The position numbers and the translations under genes are program-made. Source: Talpa occidentalis (Eukaryota; Chordata; Mammalia; Eulipotyphla; Talpidae). From it: a DNA stretch of 64,000 bases. The stretch is taken from NCBI RefSeq assembly GCF_014898055.3, contig NW_023600993.1, positions 13,971,850 through 14,035,849 of the forward strand, read 5' to 3'. The notes under the pieces were generated by a model, which was not told the origin of the DNA, ran no database searches, and was given only the letters and a program-made list of their open reading frames with translations. Positions 11,816 through 24,956 of this stretch are shown one piece after another. Every line of letters starts with the position of its first letter. Positions within the stretch are counted from its first letter, which is position 1.

Positions 11816-14124
11816 TTATGATAATGGAATGAAGGAGAGCATGAGAAAATAAAGGTCAGAAATAAAAAAAACCAGAAAGTTACATCTTAATATACCTTGG
11901 GCTGTGTAATTTTTTTGTTCTGCTACATCTGTATCAAACATCTGGCTTCCATGTCCCTAATTACTCTCAATAACATTAGTTCCCATATCCAGAACAATGC
12001 TATAATTCTCTTCAAGGGAAGCTGACACTAGGAAAATTTGGTGATAAGTCAAAATATGGATTTTCCTTTAACGTTTGATACTATTATGTCAAAACTGAGT
12101 TGCAAAAATCAGTATTATATAAAGCAACATTACCCTAGCATTTTGGAATTAAAAAGCACTCAGAATAGCATAGAGTCCGCTTCTTAGTAAAGCTTCATAA
12201 TAAATTTCTTCTAGAACTTATCAGAAAGGAGAAGTCTTGAGATATCATATATAGTTACAATTTGTAGTTATATTTTCATTAATAATTTAGAAATTGTGTT
12301 TTCCTTATGAAATTCATGTCTGTTCATTGGAAAACATTTGAGTCATAAAAAAATAAAGAAGATAATAAGTGTCAGCTATATTATTTCCACCTGGGATTAC
12401 CCATTGCAGAAATTTTTTTTTTATGAATACATATTCACATAATTGAGATTATATTTAATTCACTTGACATATTTCATTAATTTTCCTCTGTGTTATTAGG
12501 AGTCACTTAATAAATATCATTTTTGGCCTGTTTAATATTCTACTGGATAAGCGACTCATAGTTAGCCACTGAGTTCTTAGACACTGGAGGATGTGGGGAC
12601 AGATAGTAGAAAATAATTTTGAATCTTGACCCTTATGTCTGTAATCTTGGGTCTAATACTACATTTAAACTCAGTGACCCCTCTCCCAGCTCTCATATTT
12701 AAGGATACCCCATACTTTGGAATCTCTTCCTCAAAATTTTCTAAGCCCAGGGCTCAGGGTTGGCCTAATGGGTAGCAACTTGTGCAGTGGCACAGAATTC
12801 CATGTTCAGAAGGGCCTTTGGGGTTTATACCCTGCTGTCACTGCCTTGAAATTATATATCATTTTTAAGCAGGAAGTTCCACTTATTTTATTTTGCACTG
12901 CAAATTGCGTAGCTAGACCTGAGGGCAGTGCCATCCAGACTGGATACTTGGGTCTAGAGTGGAACCTGATCCCAGATCCTGGGATCTTGGACCAGGTAAC
13001 CTATATGTGGGGTCAACCAGATGCCCTTAAGAGCTCTAGGACTTGTGCCAATGGTCTGATCTGGGGGACCAAGTTCCTGGAGTACAGCCTAGCAAGGAGG
13101 TTGATCATATTGAAAAGGATCATGGGGACCAGACTGCCAGAATAGTGACGACACACTAATTCTGGACAGCTACAATTAACTCTGATAACATTATCACAGT
13201 ATCTTCCCACATACCCTAGTGGTGACCCTGCTTTGGCCAGAGCGCAAAGCACTACTCTGCTTCACTTTTCTTTTCTGCTGTTCACATGCCCACCCTCTGT
13301 GTTCTTCCAGCTCTTGTCTTGGCACAATCTGCTTTGATTTTTGGCACAAGTAGAGCATCCCAGAGAGCTTCAGGTCTGATATCAGCGAGGTGCAAGAATG
13401 GCAGTAACAAGGATTGTAGATGAGCAGCGACGACCTTCTTGGTGGGGGACCATCCCAAGCTGGGAGCCTGGGTCGGAGCATCAGTTCCCATGAGACTTGT
13501 AGAACATTAGCAAGGGCCCAGCTCTGAGTCAGAGCTTATTTATAAACTCTTAGTTAATTTCTCAATGTTATATTCAGAAGCTGAAATTCCCACAATCGCT
13601 GGTATGAATGGAAAAGTCACACCATATGGCAAGAGTGATGAATCTTAGGAAGCTTAAGTTTTTCCTTTTCTCAGAGGCTCCTCAGCTGAGAAATCTCTAG
13701 TTCCTTCATTCATTCTTGCCAGTGGGGGATCAGCTTGCTCAGCTCATCTCTTGGGGAGGCTTGGACTGTGGACTTGGAAATGCTCACTGCCCTGGGGTCT
13801 GTGTGCTGGGCACTCTGTGTTTTTTGGGTGCTGGAGGGTGATGGTCTCACAGCCACCCTGGAGAGTGTGTTAAGGTCTGGAGGTCAATTTTATTCCTGTG
13901 CTGTGTTTGGCGACTGAGTCCTGCTGTGCTAATTTAAGGCTCCTGATTCTGGGTTTTACTGTTATCTGCTACATCCTTGACTTTGGTTTCTTGCCATTTT
14001 CAAAAGGAGAAATATAATCAAAGAGCATTTTCACAGCAGAAGAGACAGGAATGGCTTTGTGGGGACGTTGATGGTCTTGTGATTGGATACAGCAGGAAAC
14101 TCATAAGGTCATATGTATTTATGA
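11816..14124. other. Unassigned; holds the longest open frame of the window
   Basis: Unique-looking or very old sequence. A 142-codon frame (12717-13145, plus) has no domain, and its DNA around 12870-12930 ('cacttattttattttgcact...gcaaattgcgtagct') resembles an old DNA-transposon end. I therefore treat it as non-coding. No RNA gene or young repeat is seen. Confidence 0.35.
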
Positions 14125-14146
14125 AGCCATAATTCACTCCCTCATG

Positions 14147-14170
14147 CATTCATTCATTCATTCATTTATT
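14147..14170 (+). repeat. (CATT)n short tandem repeat
   Basis: About six CATT units leading into a diverged repeat-like segment (to about 14580). That segment has the 'aacatttatt...ggctagaataagaaac' and 'gagctgaggtttgaatgaggc' pattern of an old interspersed element I cannot name. Confidence 0.8.
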
Positions 14171-14580
14171 CACTCACCGAACATTTATTAATCCTTGGTT
14201 ATTTCCCTGGCAATGTTATGGGGGCTAGAATAAGAAACAATCATGACTTTTTTCCCTTGTAGGGTTCACAATATTATGGGAGAGCAGAATGACAAGATAG
14301 TCTGAGAAGGGTAAGTTAGAGACATGGGTCATAGTGTGGTGGGGAATGTAAAAGGTGAGGAAGCCATTTCGTCTCCTTGGAAGGGGGCAAGAGGAGCCGG
14401 GCAGGTCTTTGTGGAAGAGGAGCTTTTTGAGCTGAGGTTTGAATGAGGCCTGGGGGTTTGTAGCAGTTGGTGGAGACCACAGAATTGTTCTGACCAATGG
14501 GCTCTGAAGAGAAATGACCAGCTTCCAAGTAGCTGAAAGGTTAAAAGTCAGTGTCACTTAACTACTTCTCTCTTCCCCTT

Positions 14581-15562
14581 TGGCAGGGTCTGTGGGATTT
14601 GTGTATTAACATTGTACAACCTTAAGGTGGAATCCTTGGGTCACTGCTTGGAAGAGGGTCACCCAATAAGGACAGCAAACTACACGGATCTTTATGTGGG
14701 CGAGGAAACCTCTGTTGTGGTAATTTATGGAAATTTAGGATCATGTGTTTTCACAGCCTACCCAATCCTATTATGACTAATTGAAGGAGTTTTCCACAAG
14801 TGTTCAGGGATTTCAGAATGAGAGAAAAGGAGGTGAAAATTCTATGGAGGTGTTTCCTGAAGGCAAGGAAGCTGGCTTAATTTCCTATCAACCCGTTTCC
14901 ATCTTTGACTAAGGGCTGCTCTTGGGAAAAGTGACAGTTCTCTATCCTTGCAGATGGCTTTATGCATTGGCTCAAGGCAGTTACTTGGAAGGGGAAAGCT
15001 CCCGGGTAAAGGCTGCAGGCTCTTTTTGTAGACAGCTGAAAGGGTGTGCAGGATAGTGAATGCCAATGCTGAGAGCATTCACAGGTGATAGTTGGAGGTA
15101 GCAAAGCCCATTTGCCTGCCTCTTAGTAATCCCGGAGTGGGTATCTGACCCCAGTTGTTTATGGTTGCCTCTAGAATGTGGGGTACTTGACCCCTCTTTG
15201 TCCTCCACTTGGTGGCCTATCATCATTTCTGGGCAACAGAGAAAGTGTCATTGAATAGCTCATTCCACTGTGCATAAGCTTTTTGTGCAAGAACGGGAGC
15301 CCAGAGAATCTGTGCCTTGTCTTTCAAGTAGCTGAATGGCTGAGTCAGGATGGAAGCATTGATTTCTTGACTTCATTTTTTTTTTCTCTCTTGCTATTTG
15401 TTTGATATTTCTTTTGTTGTTACTGTTTGCTTTTTATCTTCTGTCCTCTTTCTTAACATCCCAATGCCCTGGTCAGTTCATTTCTTTAAGGACATCAAGG
15501 AAATTCACAATAGGGCTTGTCTGTTGCTTCAGTCCTGTGCCCACCCCTGTCTCCTGCCTGCC
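14581..15562. other. Unassigned, no gene seen
   Basis: Unique-looking sequence. Overlapping 70-80 codon frames on the minus strand (14842-15226) share no recognisable protein. Confidence 0.35.
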
Positions 15563-15735
15563 TGTGATGTGCTGGCAAGTTGTCCTTGGGCAAGACACTT
15601 GCTCTCTTTAACCTTGGTCTCCTGACATGAAAATGAGATAGTAATGGCAACTGTGAAGAATCAATGAGATGAGGTGTGGAACATACTCGAGACAATGTTT
15701 GGCTTAGAACCACCACTCAGTAAGAGCTGGCTCTC
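15563..15735 (+). repeat. MIR SINE fragment
   Basis: Contains the MIR core order: 'cttgggcaagacacttgctc', 'tctcctgacatgaaaatgag', 'aatggcaactgtgaagaatc' and a 3' end like 'ccactcagtaagagc'. Moderately diverged. Confidence 0.7.
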
Positions 15736-16869
15736 AGGATGAGGTCTCTCTAAGCGACCTTGCAAAGAAAGTGTCATCCATCTCTGTGCTCAGCAGATTT
15801 GTGTTTGTTTATTGTTCCTTCTAGTCCTAAGGCCAACCTGACTACTCTGTGGACCCTGCCAGAAATCTGCACCCATGCTTTGTCTATTGAGAGCCCTCTG
15901 CCTCCTTACTTCTGCAAAATCAAACCTTCAGGCCTCCAGGCTTCTCTTTCCAACAAAATGTGCTTCTTATTCTCTCAAATCTGCAGCAGCAGCTCATTTC
16001 TCAGAAACATAACTTTTTTCTAATAGGGAGGGGAAATGAATTTGTTTCAGACAGACTTAGGTGCATTTTCAGTAAGGTCTTCTGCAGGCAGCACTTTTTT
16101 CCCTGTTTTCCCACTTCCTATTATAAATCATGAAGGGAATCAGTTGGTAAGAATTTATATCAGAGTAAGTAGACTGGTAGGCCTAAACCCTCACTCTGAT
16201 CACTCAGGAGTCTTCTGTAAAGATGAAAGCAGAAAATGGGCAGGAGGAAACACCAACAGGAGCACACATTTGCCTGGGGCAGGATAAGAAACTAGATTGG
16301 GCCTAATTGATAAGAAACATCATAGAAATTTGAGGAAATTTGGGGTCACTTAGTTTTAGTTTCTGATGTACAAATTGTGTAGCCTGAGCTGAGATAAATA
16401 CATTTTGGCAATTATAAAAGTTCTACAGCAGAGTACAGATGAAGATGTAACTCCGGTGATTTGTGATTCCATCACCAGCCCCTCAAGCTGTTTCTAGCCT
16501 CTTATTTATAGCTTTCCAGGGCTGTATATCTTATAAATACAAAACAAATGAAGTAGAGCAAATGAAAAAGCAGCTTTCCTTATGGCCTATTTACATCTCC
16601 TTGCTTATCATCAGGGTAAATAAAGACACAGGCTCCTGATCTGTGGGGGACTCAGTGACTTCTGGTGTCCACAATGTGAGGAAAGTATATTGGTGGACAG
16701 AGAAAGCTGGAGAGGTGAAGGGAGGTATTGTGGTAACTTCCTCAGTGAGGAAAATCCTGAAGGCTGGGGACAGTTACCTGATTTTTATATAGTCCAGGAA
16801 ACACTTGGCATTCCCCACAGAGGCTTTCTGAGGGTTTCATGAGTACCTCTGATGTAAGATACCTGAGGG
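15736..16869. other. Unassigned, no gene seen
   Basis: Unique-looking sequence with short unconvincing frames. Nothing recognised. Confidence 0.35.
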
Positions 16870-17170
16870 GTAGGTGGAGTTATTTGTCCCAAATCTTTAC
16901 CTTCACAGATTCACACCATTTCCATGGATTTGTCATGGGCAGAGTACATTTCCCCATGTCTGGACTTTGGGCTTGGCCATGGGGCTTTGCTTCAGCCAAT
17001 GGCATGAGGGCAAAAGAGAGTCTGTCAGTTCCAAGCCTAGTCCTGACAAAGACTTGTGCATTTCATTGCTCTCATGTGTCTATCTTACCCCAAGAACATG
17101 ACCGGGATGTCTCATTCATGGAGCTCAGGAGAAAAAGGACAGTTAGTGCAGAGCTGCTGAGATGAAGTTG
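16870..17170 (+). repeat. MLT1-type LTR remnant
   Basis: Segments such as 'ggactttgggcttggccatg', 'gctttgcttcagccaatggc' and 'taccccaagaacatg' follow the order of MLT1-type LTRs. They encode no protein; the 108-codon frame here is fortuitous. Confidence 0.45.
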
Positions 17171-20100
17171 ATGAAAGTCATCAAGCTTACTGTGTATGTG
17201 TCGACAGTCCAAAAACATAAAGTAGATCCTGTATGGTGATCTGACCCTAACCCTAAATCTCAGTCACTTACCGTAGCAGAGGTTTCCCCAACTATAGAAA
17301 GATCAGTGTGGTTTGGGATTCTTACTGGGTACCTCTCTTCCAAGCAGTGATCCAAGGATTACAACTTGAGGCTCAACAATGTCAACACGCAGCTCCCACA
17401 GATTTTGCCAGAGGGGAAGAGAGAAGTGGGTGATGGAACATTGGCTTTTAACTTTTGGCCTCGCTTTGCCTGGAAGCTTGTCAATACCATTCAGAGTGGT
17501 TGGTGAGAACCTATTGTCCATAAAAGTCTCAGCTCCAAGGGAGCTCATGTGACCAATCAGCTCATCCCATTTTCTGGAAAGTGGCTGGTGCAGCCACTCA
17601 AGTGTCTGCTGGGATTTGACTCCAGGACTTTTTTTGTTAGCATCGTTGGGAAAGAGAAGGTCTCTTTCCACTTGGATAAATGGCTGTAATGGGAACTGGG
17701 GTGTCTGAGGCCCCTAGTGGAGCAGGCCTGTTGGAGAATAATGTCAAGAGGGAGGAAGGTGGGTCCTAAAGAGATAGAAAGAGAACTAGAGATAAAAATA
17801 GAACCAGTGATAGAGGAAGGGAAGAGAAAGAAAGGGAGAAAGGTGAAAATATTATTTGAGTCATTTGAGATCCTGGAATTAGCTGGGCCAGGAGCCATTC
17901 TTTCTTCAACTTTGCAATGAAGTAATTTTATTTTATTTTACTTTATTTTTGCTTAAGCAAGTTTGAATAGGATTTGTAACCAAAAGATTTCTGATTTTGC
18001 AAATAGTTGAAACTAGAAGTGTAATATCCTAAAATGGCAAAAATCCACCAGTCCTGATAAGATAAGCAACCCTTGCAAGACAGTTTCCTCATGGGGATAT
18101 AGGCAGGTAGCGTCTGGGCAGCAGTGACGGTGCTTGGACATTCCACTTCAAGCTGCATTGGGTATGGAACCTTCCATCTTGCTCACATGCACCATCATTT
18201 CTTTGATGGCTCCCCTTCCACTTCTGGATTATTTTGTTGGCCATGGATAAGTTCTCAAGTCTCCAGGACCCACCACTCCATCCTGGATTCCTATAATTTA
18301 CACCAGTTACTATCAACCAAGGAGTCCTGGGTTTGTCCTTGCTTGGAGGTGAGCTCAGGTTCCTGAGCTGCCTTCACTGATTCCTGCTGTGCTTCAACAA
18401 TAAAAGTGAAAGTTTGATAGTGATACTGCAAGACAGTCCTGGGGGTCAACTCGTGATGCAGCATTGTCCGTATGTGGATAATTCGGCAAGAGCCCTCTCC
18501 GAGGTATCCCCCCATAACCTCTATAGCCTGGCTCTTTCCCTGAGTGATGATGACTCTCTGCATCCCTCCTCATGCATGTCCTTCCTAGGTTTTTAATTTT
18601 CTTTCACCATCTTTCTCTGTTTGTATTCCTTCATCTTTCCATAATAATTCACAAAGTGATGAACGACCACTTGCTCTCTCTGAAGTCATTACCCCATGTC
18701 TGAATAAGGATTCTAATGTTTACTTAATATAATTGGCATGTGAATGAGATTAGCTATGTAGGGTGAGTCCCCAAAGCCTGGTGGGTCACAACTGCTAACA
18801 TACATTAGTTCTCCATGTTTTTGACATATGTGCCATCTTTTATCATGCCTCCTCCACTGTGAGGGTGAACGAGAGTCCAAATATACTTCACCATTGAAAG
18901 TCGTTGAGGGTGAGGTATCTTTATGATCTGTCTTCTTTTAGTTAAATTCAGGTTGAGAATTCTTGAATTTTCAAACTCACTCATCTTATATAAAGAGTTT
19001 CATTTGAAAAGATAGCATTTTTCCTTTCTTTCCAGGTATGTGCCATTGTCTGCCACCAACATGAAAAGCAGTGAGAATCCTTAGTCTCAGTTAATCTCTG
19101 AAGCAATATTCCTTCCCTGAGCTGTCTTCAGTCTTGTGATAATAGCTCCTGTGGTTCCTATGTGTTCTCCAGAACAACGTTCCATGGACTTATTATCGGT
19201 GCTAGGAGATCCAAAAAGATGTCCCTAGTTGAATAAAATTGTGAGTCACTTGGCTTAAACCAAACAGATCAGTCTTCTGCAGGACTTTCTAGAGCCTTTT
19301 TATGCGAATGTATATTGTGAATCTCCAGGGAGGTGGGGGGGATACAGCACGCCATGCTATATCTCATTCCCATTTGGCCGTGGAAGCTGTTATTAGTCGA
19401 GTCTCTCGTGGACACATTCCAGAGAACACAGTGAAATGCCGACCTAGGGTTTGAATTGGATTTCTCTAATCATGTCCTCTTCTTTGTTCCGGGAATGTCA
19501 CATTTTTCTGTGCTCTTCCTCACTTGTCTTGTCTCTTTTGTGCTTGCTCTTCTATCTTTGTTTAGTTCCTGCTGGGTAAATACAGTCATAGGCTGAATGA
19601 TAAAACACAGTGATTTACTGTGTTTTACCGAGGAGAAGAGTGAATAGTAACACCAGTGTGTGGTGATAAATGTTTGCAATATAGAGACTTCACCTCTGCT
19701 GCTTTTCTTTGGCTGATAAAGTGAATGGGTCAAGGTAACAGTGTGTCTTCTCTTCTCTAGGACTTTCCTTTTGACTGGAACGTAAGAGGCTTTGTGGGGT
19801 CTTAAATATAGAGGACTCCTTTTGGGAATATGGTCCAATTTTTCGTTGAAAGGCCATGCATCAAAAATAGAGTAGCCATACATTATTAGGCTGCGGTCAT
19901 TTGGTTTTTATGGCTTATCTGTTTCTAATTTACTTGCAAAATGGGTGTATAATTTAGACCAGACCAAAAAAGAGAATTTTCATGTACATAGTCTCTGATA
20001 CATTGATTCAAGAAATAATCATTTACTTATTCATGCCTTTCCTCTCTCTATAGTATAGCACATTATTAATTAATCAACATTAGCAAAGTCTCCCCCCACC

Positions 20101-20750
20101 CCGCCTTTTAGTTTTCCTTTCATTGTAATCCAGATAAAGCTTTTATGAAATGGAATTAGTGCACTTCACACCTTGTAGCTAATTTTTCAAATACAGTTCC
20201 CTCCAGATTACTATATATTAGAATTAAATTAAGAGGTCAGAATTAATGCCCTGCTTTTCTTCTTCTTTTTCTTTCTTTCATCTTTGAAGATTTCCTTTTC
20301 TAATGAAGAGAATATGATGTTTTTAAAGCCTGCTGTTGTTAATTTTATTTAGTCTAATAAGAGTGAACACAACCTACTTATTGTTTTCTTCGTCTTCATT
20401 TGTAAAGTGATATCACCTCTGTGACAGGTATATAACCTTAGGCAACATGTAAATAAGATACATCCTTCCCATGATTGCATTTGTTTTTTACATGGGATTT
20501 AATTCTAGAATTCTCCATTTATGGTATCAATTTATTATTAGTCATTGTAGCGATGCAATAGAGTAAAAGAATTTTAAAGCAGTCTAGCTCATTTTTAATG
20601 GGAGTTGAGTAAGAAATGTATTGAATTTCCCTTTTATGGCATATACATTTTTATAATACTTGGGTTCTTTACATTACATATATGGTCATTTCTACAGAAA
20701 CTAGGGATGTGTTTATCAGAATTGCCTTTAAAGGTAAGCAATGAAAAATA
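17171..20750. other. Long unassigned stretch
   Basis: No gene seen. A purine-rich tract runs 17745-17860. Open frames of 113-137 codons (17303-17898 and 19470-19883, minus) resemble no protein I know. A perfect hairpin lies at 19601-19627. An AT-rich part at 20035-20600 with 'attaattaatcaacatt' could be regulatory but this is weak. Confidence 0.35.
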
Positions 20751-20754
20751 TCCA

Positions 20755-20870
20755 GGGCTGTTTTTCCCTTAGAAACTCTGACTTAGTCCTGGGGTGTGGC
20801 CCCAGCATCTAAATTTTTAGAATCCTCCTCTGGGTTTTAATTTTACATACCCAATTGAAAAATGCTGCTT
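20755..20870 (+). repeat. MER5-type DNA transposon fragment
   Basis: 'aaactctgacttagtcctgg', then 'ggtgtggccccagcatctaa' and 'attgaaaaatgctgcttta', match the right half of the hAT-Charlie MER5 family. Confidence 0.5.
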
Positions 20871-20889
20871 TAGAATGTTCTGCTTGGAA

Positions 20890-21010
20890 ATAATTTCCTG
20901 TGTGAGAAGTCTGCCTCATTTTGTGACTGACAGGACAAAGGCACAGAGAGAGGCAGAGATTTTTGTGAAAACCACACAGCAAGCCCTTAGGGATGTCTGA
21001 ATTGTGAGAA
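20890..21010 (-). repeat. MIR SINE fragment, antisense
   Basis: 'ctcattttgtgactgacagg', 'ggcacagagagaggcagaga' and 'accacacagcaagcc' follow the antisense MIR core. Confidence 0.6.
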
Positions 21011-21014
21011 ATTA

Positions 21015-21395
21015 TTTCCTTTTTTTAAAAAAATATTTTTTATATAATTATTACATCATTTTTCATCTTTGCACAATGTATGCATTTTCATTATGGTTAT
21101 ATTTCCCATACAATTGCACCCCCCCCTTATTTTGACTCTAGTCCTTCCTCTCCCCACCCCCGCCCCCCCAAAGTGTGTCTTTGGTTTATAGTTGCTTGTT
21201 GATTTTGATTTTTACTTTGTATTGATAAGTCTTTTTCCTGGTCCCTTATTTAAGTTTTCTAAATTCCTGCTATGAGTGAGACCATCCGGTATTTTTCTTT
21301 TTCTTTCTGACTTATTTCGCTGAGCATGATCCCTTCTAGCTCCATCCATGTTGCTGCAAACATATTACTCAGCAGTAATAAAAAAAAATATTTTC
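21015..21395 (-). mobile_element. L1 3' end with ORF2 C-terminal remnant, antisense
   Basis: A 5'-truncated L1 lies on the minus strand. Its ORF2 C-terminus is at about 21259-21375, where the minus-strand translation contains 'FAATWMELEGIMLSEISQ' and ends a few residues after 'YRMVSLI'. This matches the last part of mammalian L1 ORF2 reverse-transcriptase protein. Downstream (21015-21258) is a 3'UTR with G-rich runs on the minus strand and a T-rich plus-strand end equivalent to the poly(A) tail. The copy lacks all catalytic domains and cannot move. It looks younger than the L1M pieces. Confidence 0.8.
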
Positions 21396-22229
21396 TTTTA
21401 AGCTCTCTCTTTTTAATTCCTGCAAATAACCAGGGGGTCACACTGGCTAAGGCCCTGGTTGTTATTAATTGAGCTGCAATAGAATGCAGCTCATCTAGTT
21501 TTACCTCTTCTCTGCTCTTCTAGAAAAATCACAGTCCAAACTGGCAAAGCAGAGAATGTATATAGAGACACTCTGAGCATCCAGTGGGAAACTTTGCTAT
21601 CTTCAAATTCAGCATGGGTTTAGATCTGACTTGGCTTAAAAGGGCCAGTCTGCCTAAAACAGAATTTTGTGTATGACTGGTGAGAACTTGTCCAGATTTC
21701 CTCTTCACTTTCCTCCCCTCATATGTTCATGATTCCACCCTCTTCACAGTGGAAAGGAATGGATAACAAAGGCCGTGCATTTCAGAAGCTAGAGTTTGAT
21801 GAAAATGGATCAGTGTTTCACATCCTTTGCCTTTAAGAACAGGATGTAAAAGTCAACATGGGTGTCTCCTGTGCAGGCCCCATTTTCATGGTAGTTACCT
21901 AACAGATGGAACTCTGTAATGGTATGTCTAGAGGTGGTAGAAAGGTGTCCTTTCTGGTAGTGAAATGTCGCTTTGTGAGCAAAGACAGGCAGTGTAAGCA
22001 GGTTTTCCCCAAAACTTTCATACCTTGTGGTGCTGAACCATCACTCTTAACCACATGTGGTTAAGCAAAGCGTGCTTCAATGGGATTTAAGCATGACATC
22101 CCTTCCTTCATTCCATAAATGAGAAGCAGATGTCCATATTCTCTGGGTAATATTCAGGCCTTAATAACATTGTCATGCATTAGGCCCATTAATTGACGCT
22201 GACAGTAGCAGTAATAATAGTAATAATCA
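21396..22229. other. Unassigned, no gene seen
   Basis: Unique-looking sequence with no recognised gene, RNA or repeat. Confidence 0.35.
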
Positions 22230-22325
22230 TAGTAAACTTTTATTGAGTGTTTACCATGTGCCAGCTATTAATCTTTTATGTGGATTACTTTATTAATCCT
22301 CACAAATTCCTGTGTGGAAGGGTTC
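22230..22325 (-). repeat. MIR SINE fragment, antisense
   Basis: 'ttattgagtgtttaccatgt', 'gccagctattaatctttta' and 'ttaatcctcacaaattcctg' are the antisense MIR 3' part. Confidence 0.7.
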
Positions 22326-22869
22326 TGAGGGTTTTTGTTTTAGGCCACCCAGATACTCCTTCCCCTCCTGTTGATAATAGCACCCATATTTTCATTTCCT
22401 CCCCCAGGATATCCCTTATGCTTTGGGGAAAACAGATCTCATCCCCATCTGTAAGAGGAGCCCAGAGAGACTTAAATCAATCAGCAAATCCTATTCCCCA
22501 GGCTATTGTGATTAGTTCCAAGAAGGTCATGTGACCTTGTTTAGACCAGTTAATTCTCAGGAGAACATTTCAGCTGGATCCTAGGTCTTTTGTGGAAAGA
22601 TCTGGACAGCCATTCTTTGCATGTTAGGTAGGAATGTGGAAGCTGCTAGGGGAAGTGAGCTTTGGGTAAAGTAGTACTAAAGAAGGCAGTAAAATAAAAA
22701 TAGAGAAAATTTGGGACTTTTGTGGAGTTGTTTTTTTATTTTAATTTCACTGAGCTGCTAAATCAATCCTCAAAACTTTACTTTTATATTTTTCAGTCAA
22801 TAATTCTCTTTCATCATTTAAGTTGAATTGGCTCTTCTATATTTCTAACAGATTCTGACATTAAAATCT
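22326..22869. other. Unassigned, no gene seen
   Basis: 'ggtcatgtgaccttgtttag' near 22530 hints at an old DNA transposon, but the family is not clear. Nothing else is seen. Confidence 0.3.
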
Positions 22870-22985
22870 TTAATTTACTGATAAGGAAATGGACTGAGAG
22901 AGTTTGAATACATTCCCAATTTAACTGAAAAAGTAAATGGGAACTTGTGAATTTGAATCCAGATTTGGGTTTGATTCCCAAATCA
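22870..22985 (-). repeat. MIR SINE fragment, antisense
   Basis: 'ctgataaggaaatggactga' followed by 'tttgaatccagattt' parallels the antisense MIR core. Diverged. Confidence 0.5.
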
Positions 22986-24956
22986 TGAACACACCTGATA
23001 CCTTGAGAAGATAGAAGATAATGTAATTATTAAGGAAAGAAAAATTTTTTCATTCTATTTCTTACTCCTAATAGAATGTGAATTTAACTTGTGAAGAATG
23101 TATAGGAAATTCATTTGAAATCTTGGACTATATACTCTTTGTTCAATATAACTTTCTAGGTCTGAATTCTGGAATGCCTGCCAGAGCCAAATTATCTTGT
23201 TGGAGAAATCATTATAAAAACTCTTGTTGTGAACTCGTACCGTATAATTTTTAACAATAAGGTTTTGGAATAGAATTGGATTTAAGTACATTACTAGATC
23301 TGACTTATGTTTTTTAATCACTTGGGAAGCTTAGGAAAATGTACATTCTTGAGCTTTGAAAGAGTCTGTTTGAGGTGAGACCCCAGGTGGTTATGGCGCC
23401 TTTCTGGATTGATAGCCTGATTTACATTTCACACACACACACACAGAAACTTAATGCAAGCAATTGATCAAAACCAAGGCCCTGAGAGAAGTATACAGTT
23501 TCTACTAGAGAAGAACTAAGAAGACTTAGAAACCAAGGTACATGGTGGAACAAAGACCATTTCAAAAGCCTTGGTAACCCCTTAGAACAGTATGATTGCT
23601 CTGTTCTTTCCTTTTGTTTTCCCTTTTTTTCTTTCTTCTTTCTCATCTTGTCACATCTTGTCTTCTTTCTTCTTCCCACCAAGATTGGAGTGAGAGAAGA
23701 AACAAAGAAACTTGGAAGGACATATAGACCCCTTCTCCAATAACTTGATAACTTTTTAGCAGTCAATTAGAAATGTATCTTGCAAAAGAACCCAAAATCT
23801 CTGTGGAAGACAATTGCAAGGACCTTTCACTTAAACCTTCTCTAGAAAACCTTGACCACTTACTAAAGTCATTGACAAACCATAGGCAGTGTTTTTAAGT
23901 GTACATAAGAATCTCCCGAGAAGCTTGTTGTCGCATATCCCATCCTCATCCCACATCTTTTGGATCAGAATGATTGCAGCAAGGGATCTACTTGGGAAAC
24001 TGTATGTGGCCCCTCTCCCGTGGGGGTCCCCATCATAGTGACTGTAAATGCAGATCATCTAAGGGACCGTCTTAGGACTGCCATACTAGATACCACAATA
24101 TTGAAGACCATCAGTTACTCATCATTAGTTAGACAACTGATTATGCCTCAGAGTGGTCTTTCATTGTGTTCTAAATTTTGTATCATTCAAATTATAGCAA
24201 TCAGTGATAAAGAATTGGTTAACATAATTGTTTAATATATGGTTCGGATTTTCAAAGTTAAGAGTAAGAAGGGAGTAACAGTGAGCTTATGACTTCTGTG
24301 ATCCAGTGACCCACACTCAGGACACCTGGCAACTCACCTCATAAAGCTGTGGCTCAAGCTCTTGGGAATAGTTTTCCTGGATGGAAGAGATATTAGTGTT
24401 TAGAAGGCAAGGCTTTTTAGAGTGCTAGTCTTACCAAGTCTTCTTGTGGCGATGGTAAACCTTGAGGTCTTTGAATAGCTCTTGCACACCAAAAGAGAGC
24501 CTCATTTTCTGTTAACAGAAGACAAGTAGTGTTCTCAGTAGCTACAGCATTTTAGTCATTTTAGGCTGACTACAATAGATTCCTCATAAAATTCTGTGCA
24601 AATTGCCAGAATGTTAGTTATTCCATCAGTAAGAATGAGCATAAGTAATAATACTGATGTAAATAATCATCCTGTAAACACTTTATTGCTAAGGAGTTCA
24701 ACATGAGGTCATGCATTCTGAACATCTGGTTGAATGACTGAATTGTGAATTATCAAGGTCTTGTGAAGAAGGGCGCGAGCTGCCTGCTATCTTTAGGATG
24801 CCTGCCTTTTTGTGAAAACATCCAAAATAGTGAGTTTGGATAAATAAGAAATTGGCCTTCCAGTGCTAAAGGCGATCAGAAAACTATTCTCTTCACCCAT
24901 ATTTACGAAAAGGTATGGTGGAGAGACCTGTTCGTATCACAGTACTTAGCAGATTG
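22986..24956. other. Unassigned; simple repeats inside
   Basis: No gene seen. There is a short (CA)n at 23430-23445 and a polypyrimidine tract at 23590-23690, which makes a Lys/Glu-rich minus-strand frame that is not a gene. Near 23900-24070 a MER5-like pattern ('cataagaatctcccgagaag' and 'tgcagatcatctaagggacc') is possible. Confidence 0.35.

Noticed and set aside
11408..11821. 137-codon plus-strand frame
   Set aside because: It runs inside a MaLR LTR, which is non-coding.
12717..13145. Longest open frame (142 codons, plus strand)
   Set aside because: No domain, mixed composition, starts without context, and the DNA partly resembles an old transposon. One frame of this length is expected by chance in 64 kb.
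17245..17257. Telomere-like 'ccctaaccctaaa'
   Set aside because: Only two units; too short to be an interstitial telomeric site.
21259..21441. 60-codon minus-strand frame as a gene
   Set aside because: It is the C-terminal scrap of L1 ORF2 plus upstream unrelated bases; no functional protein.
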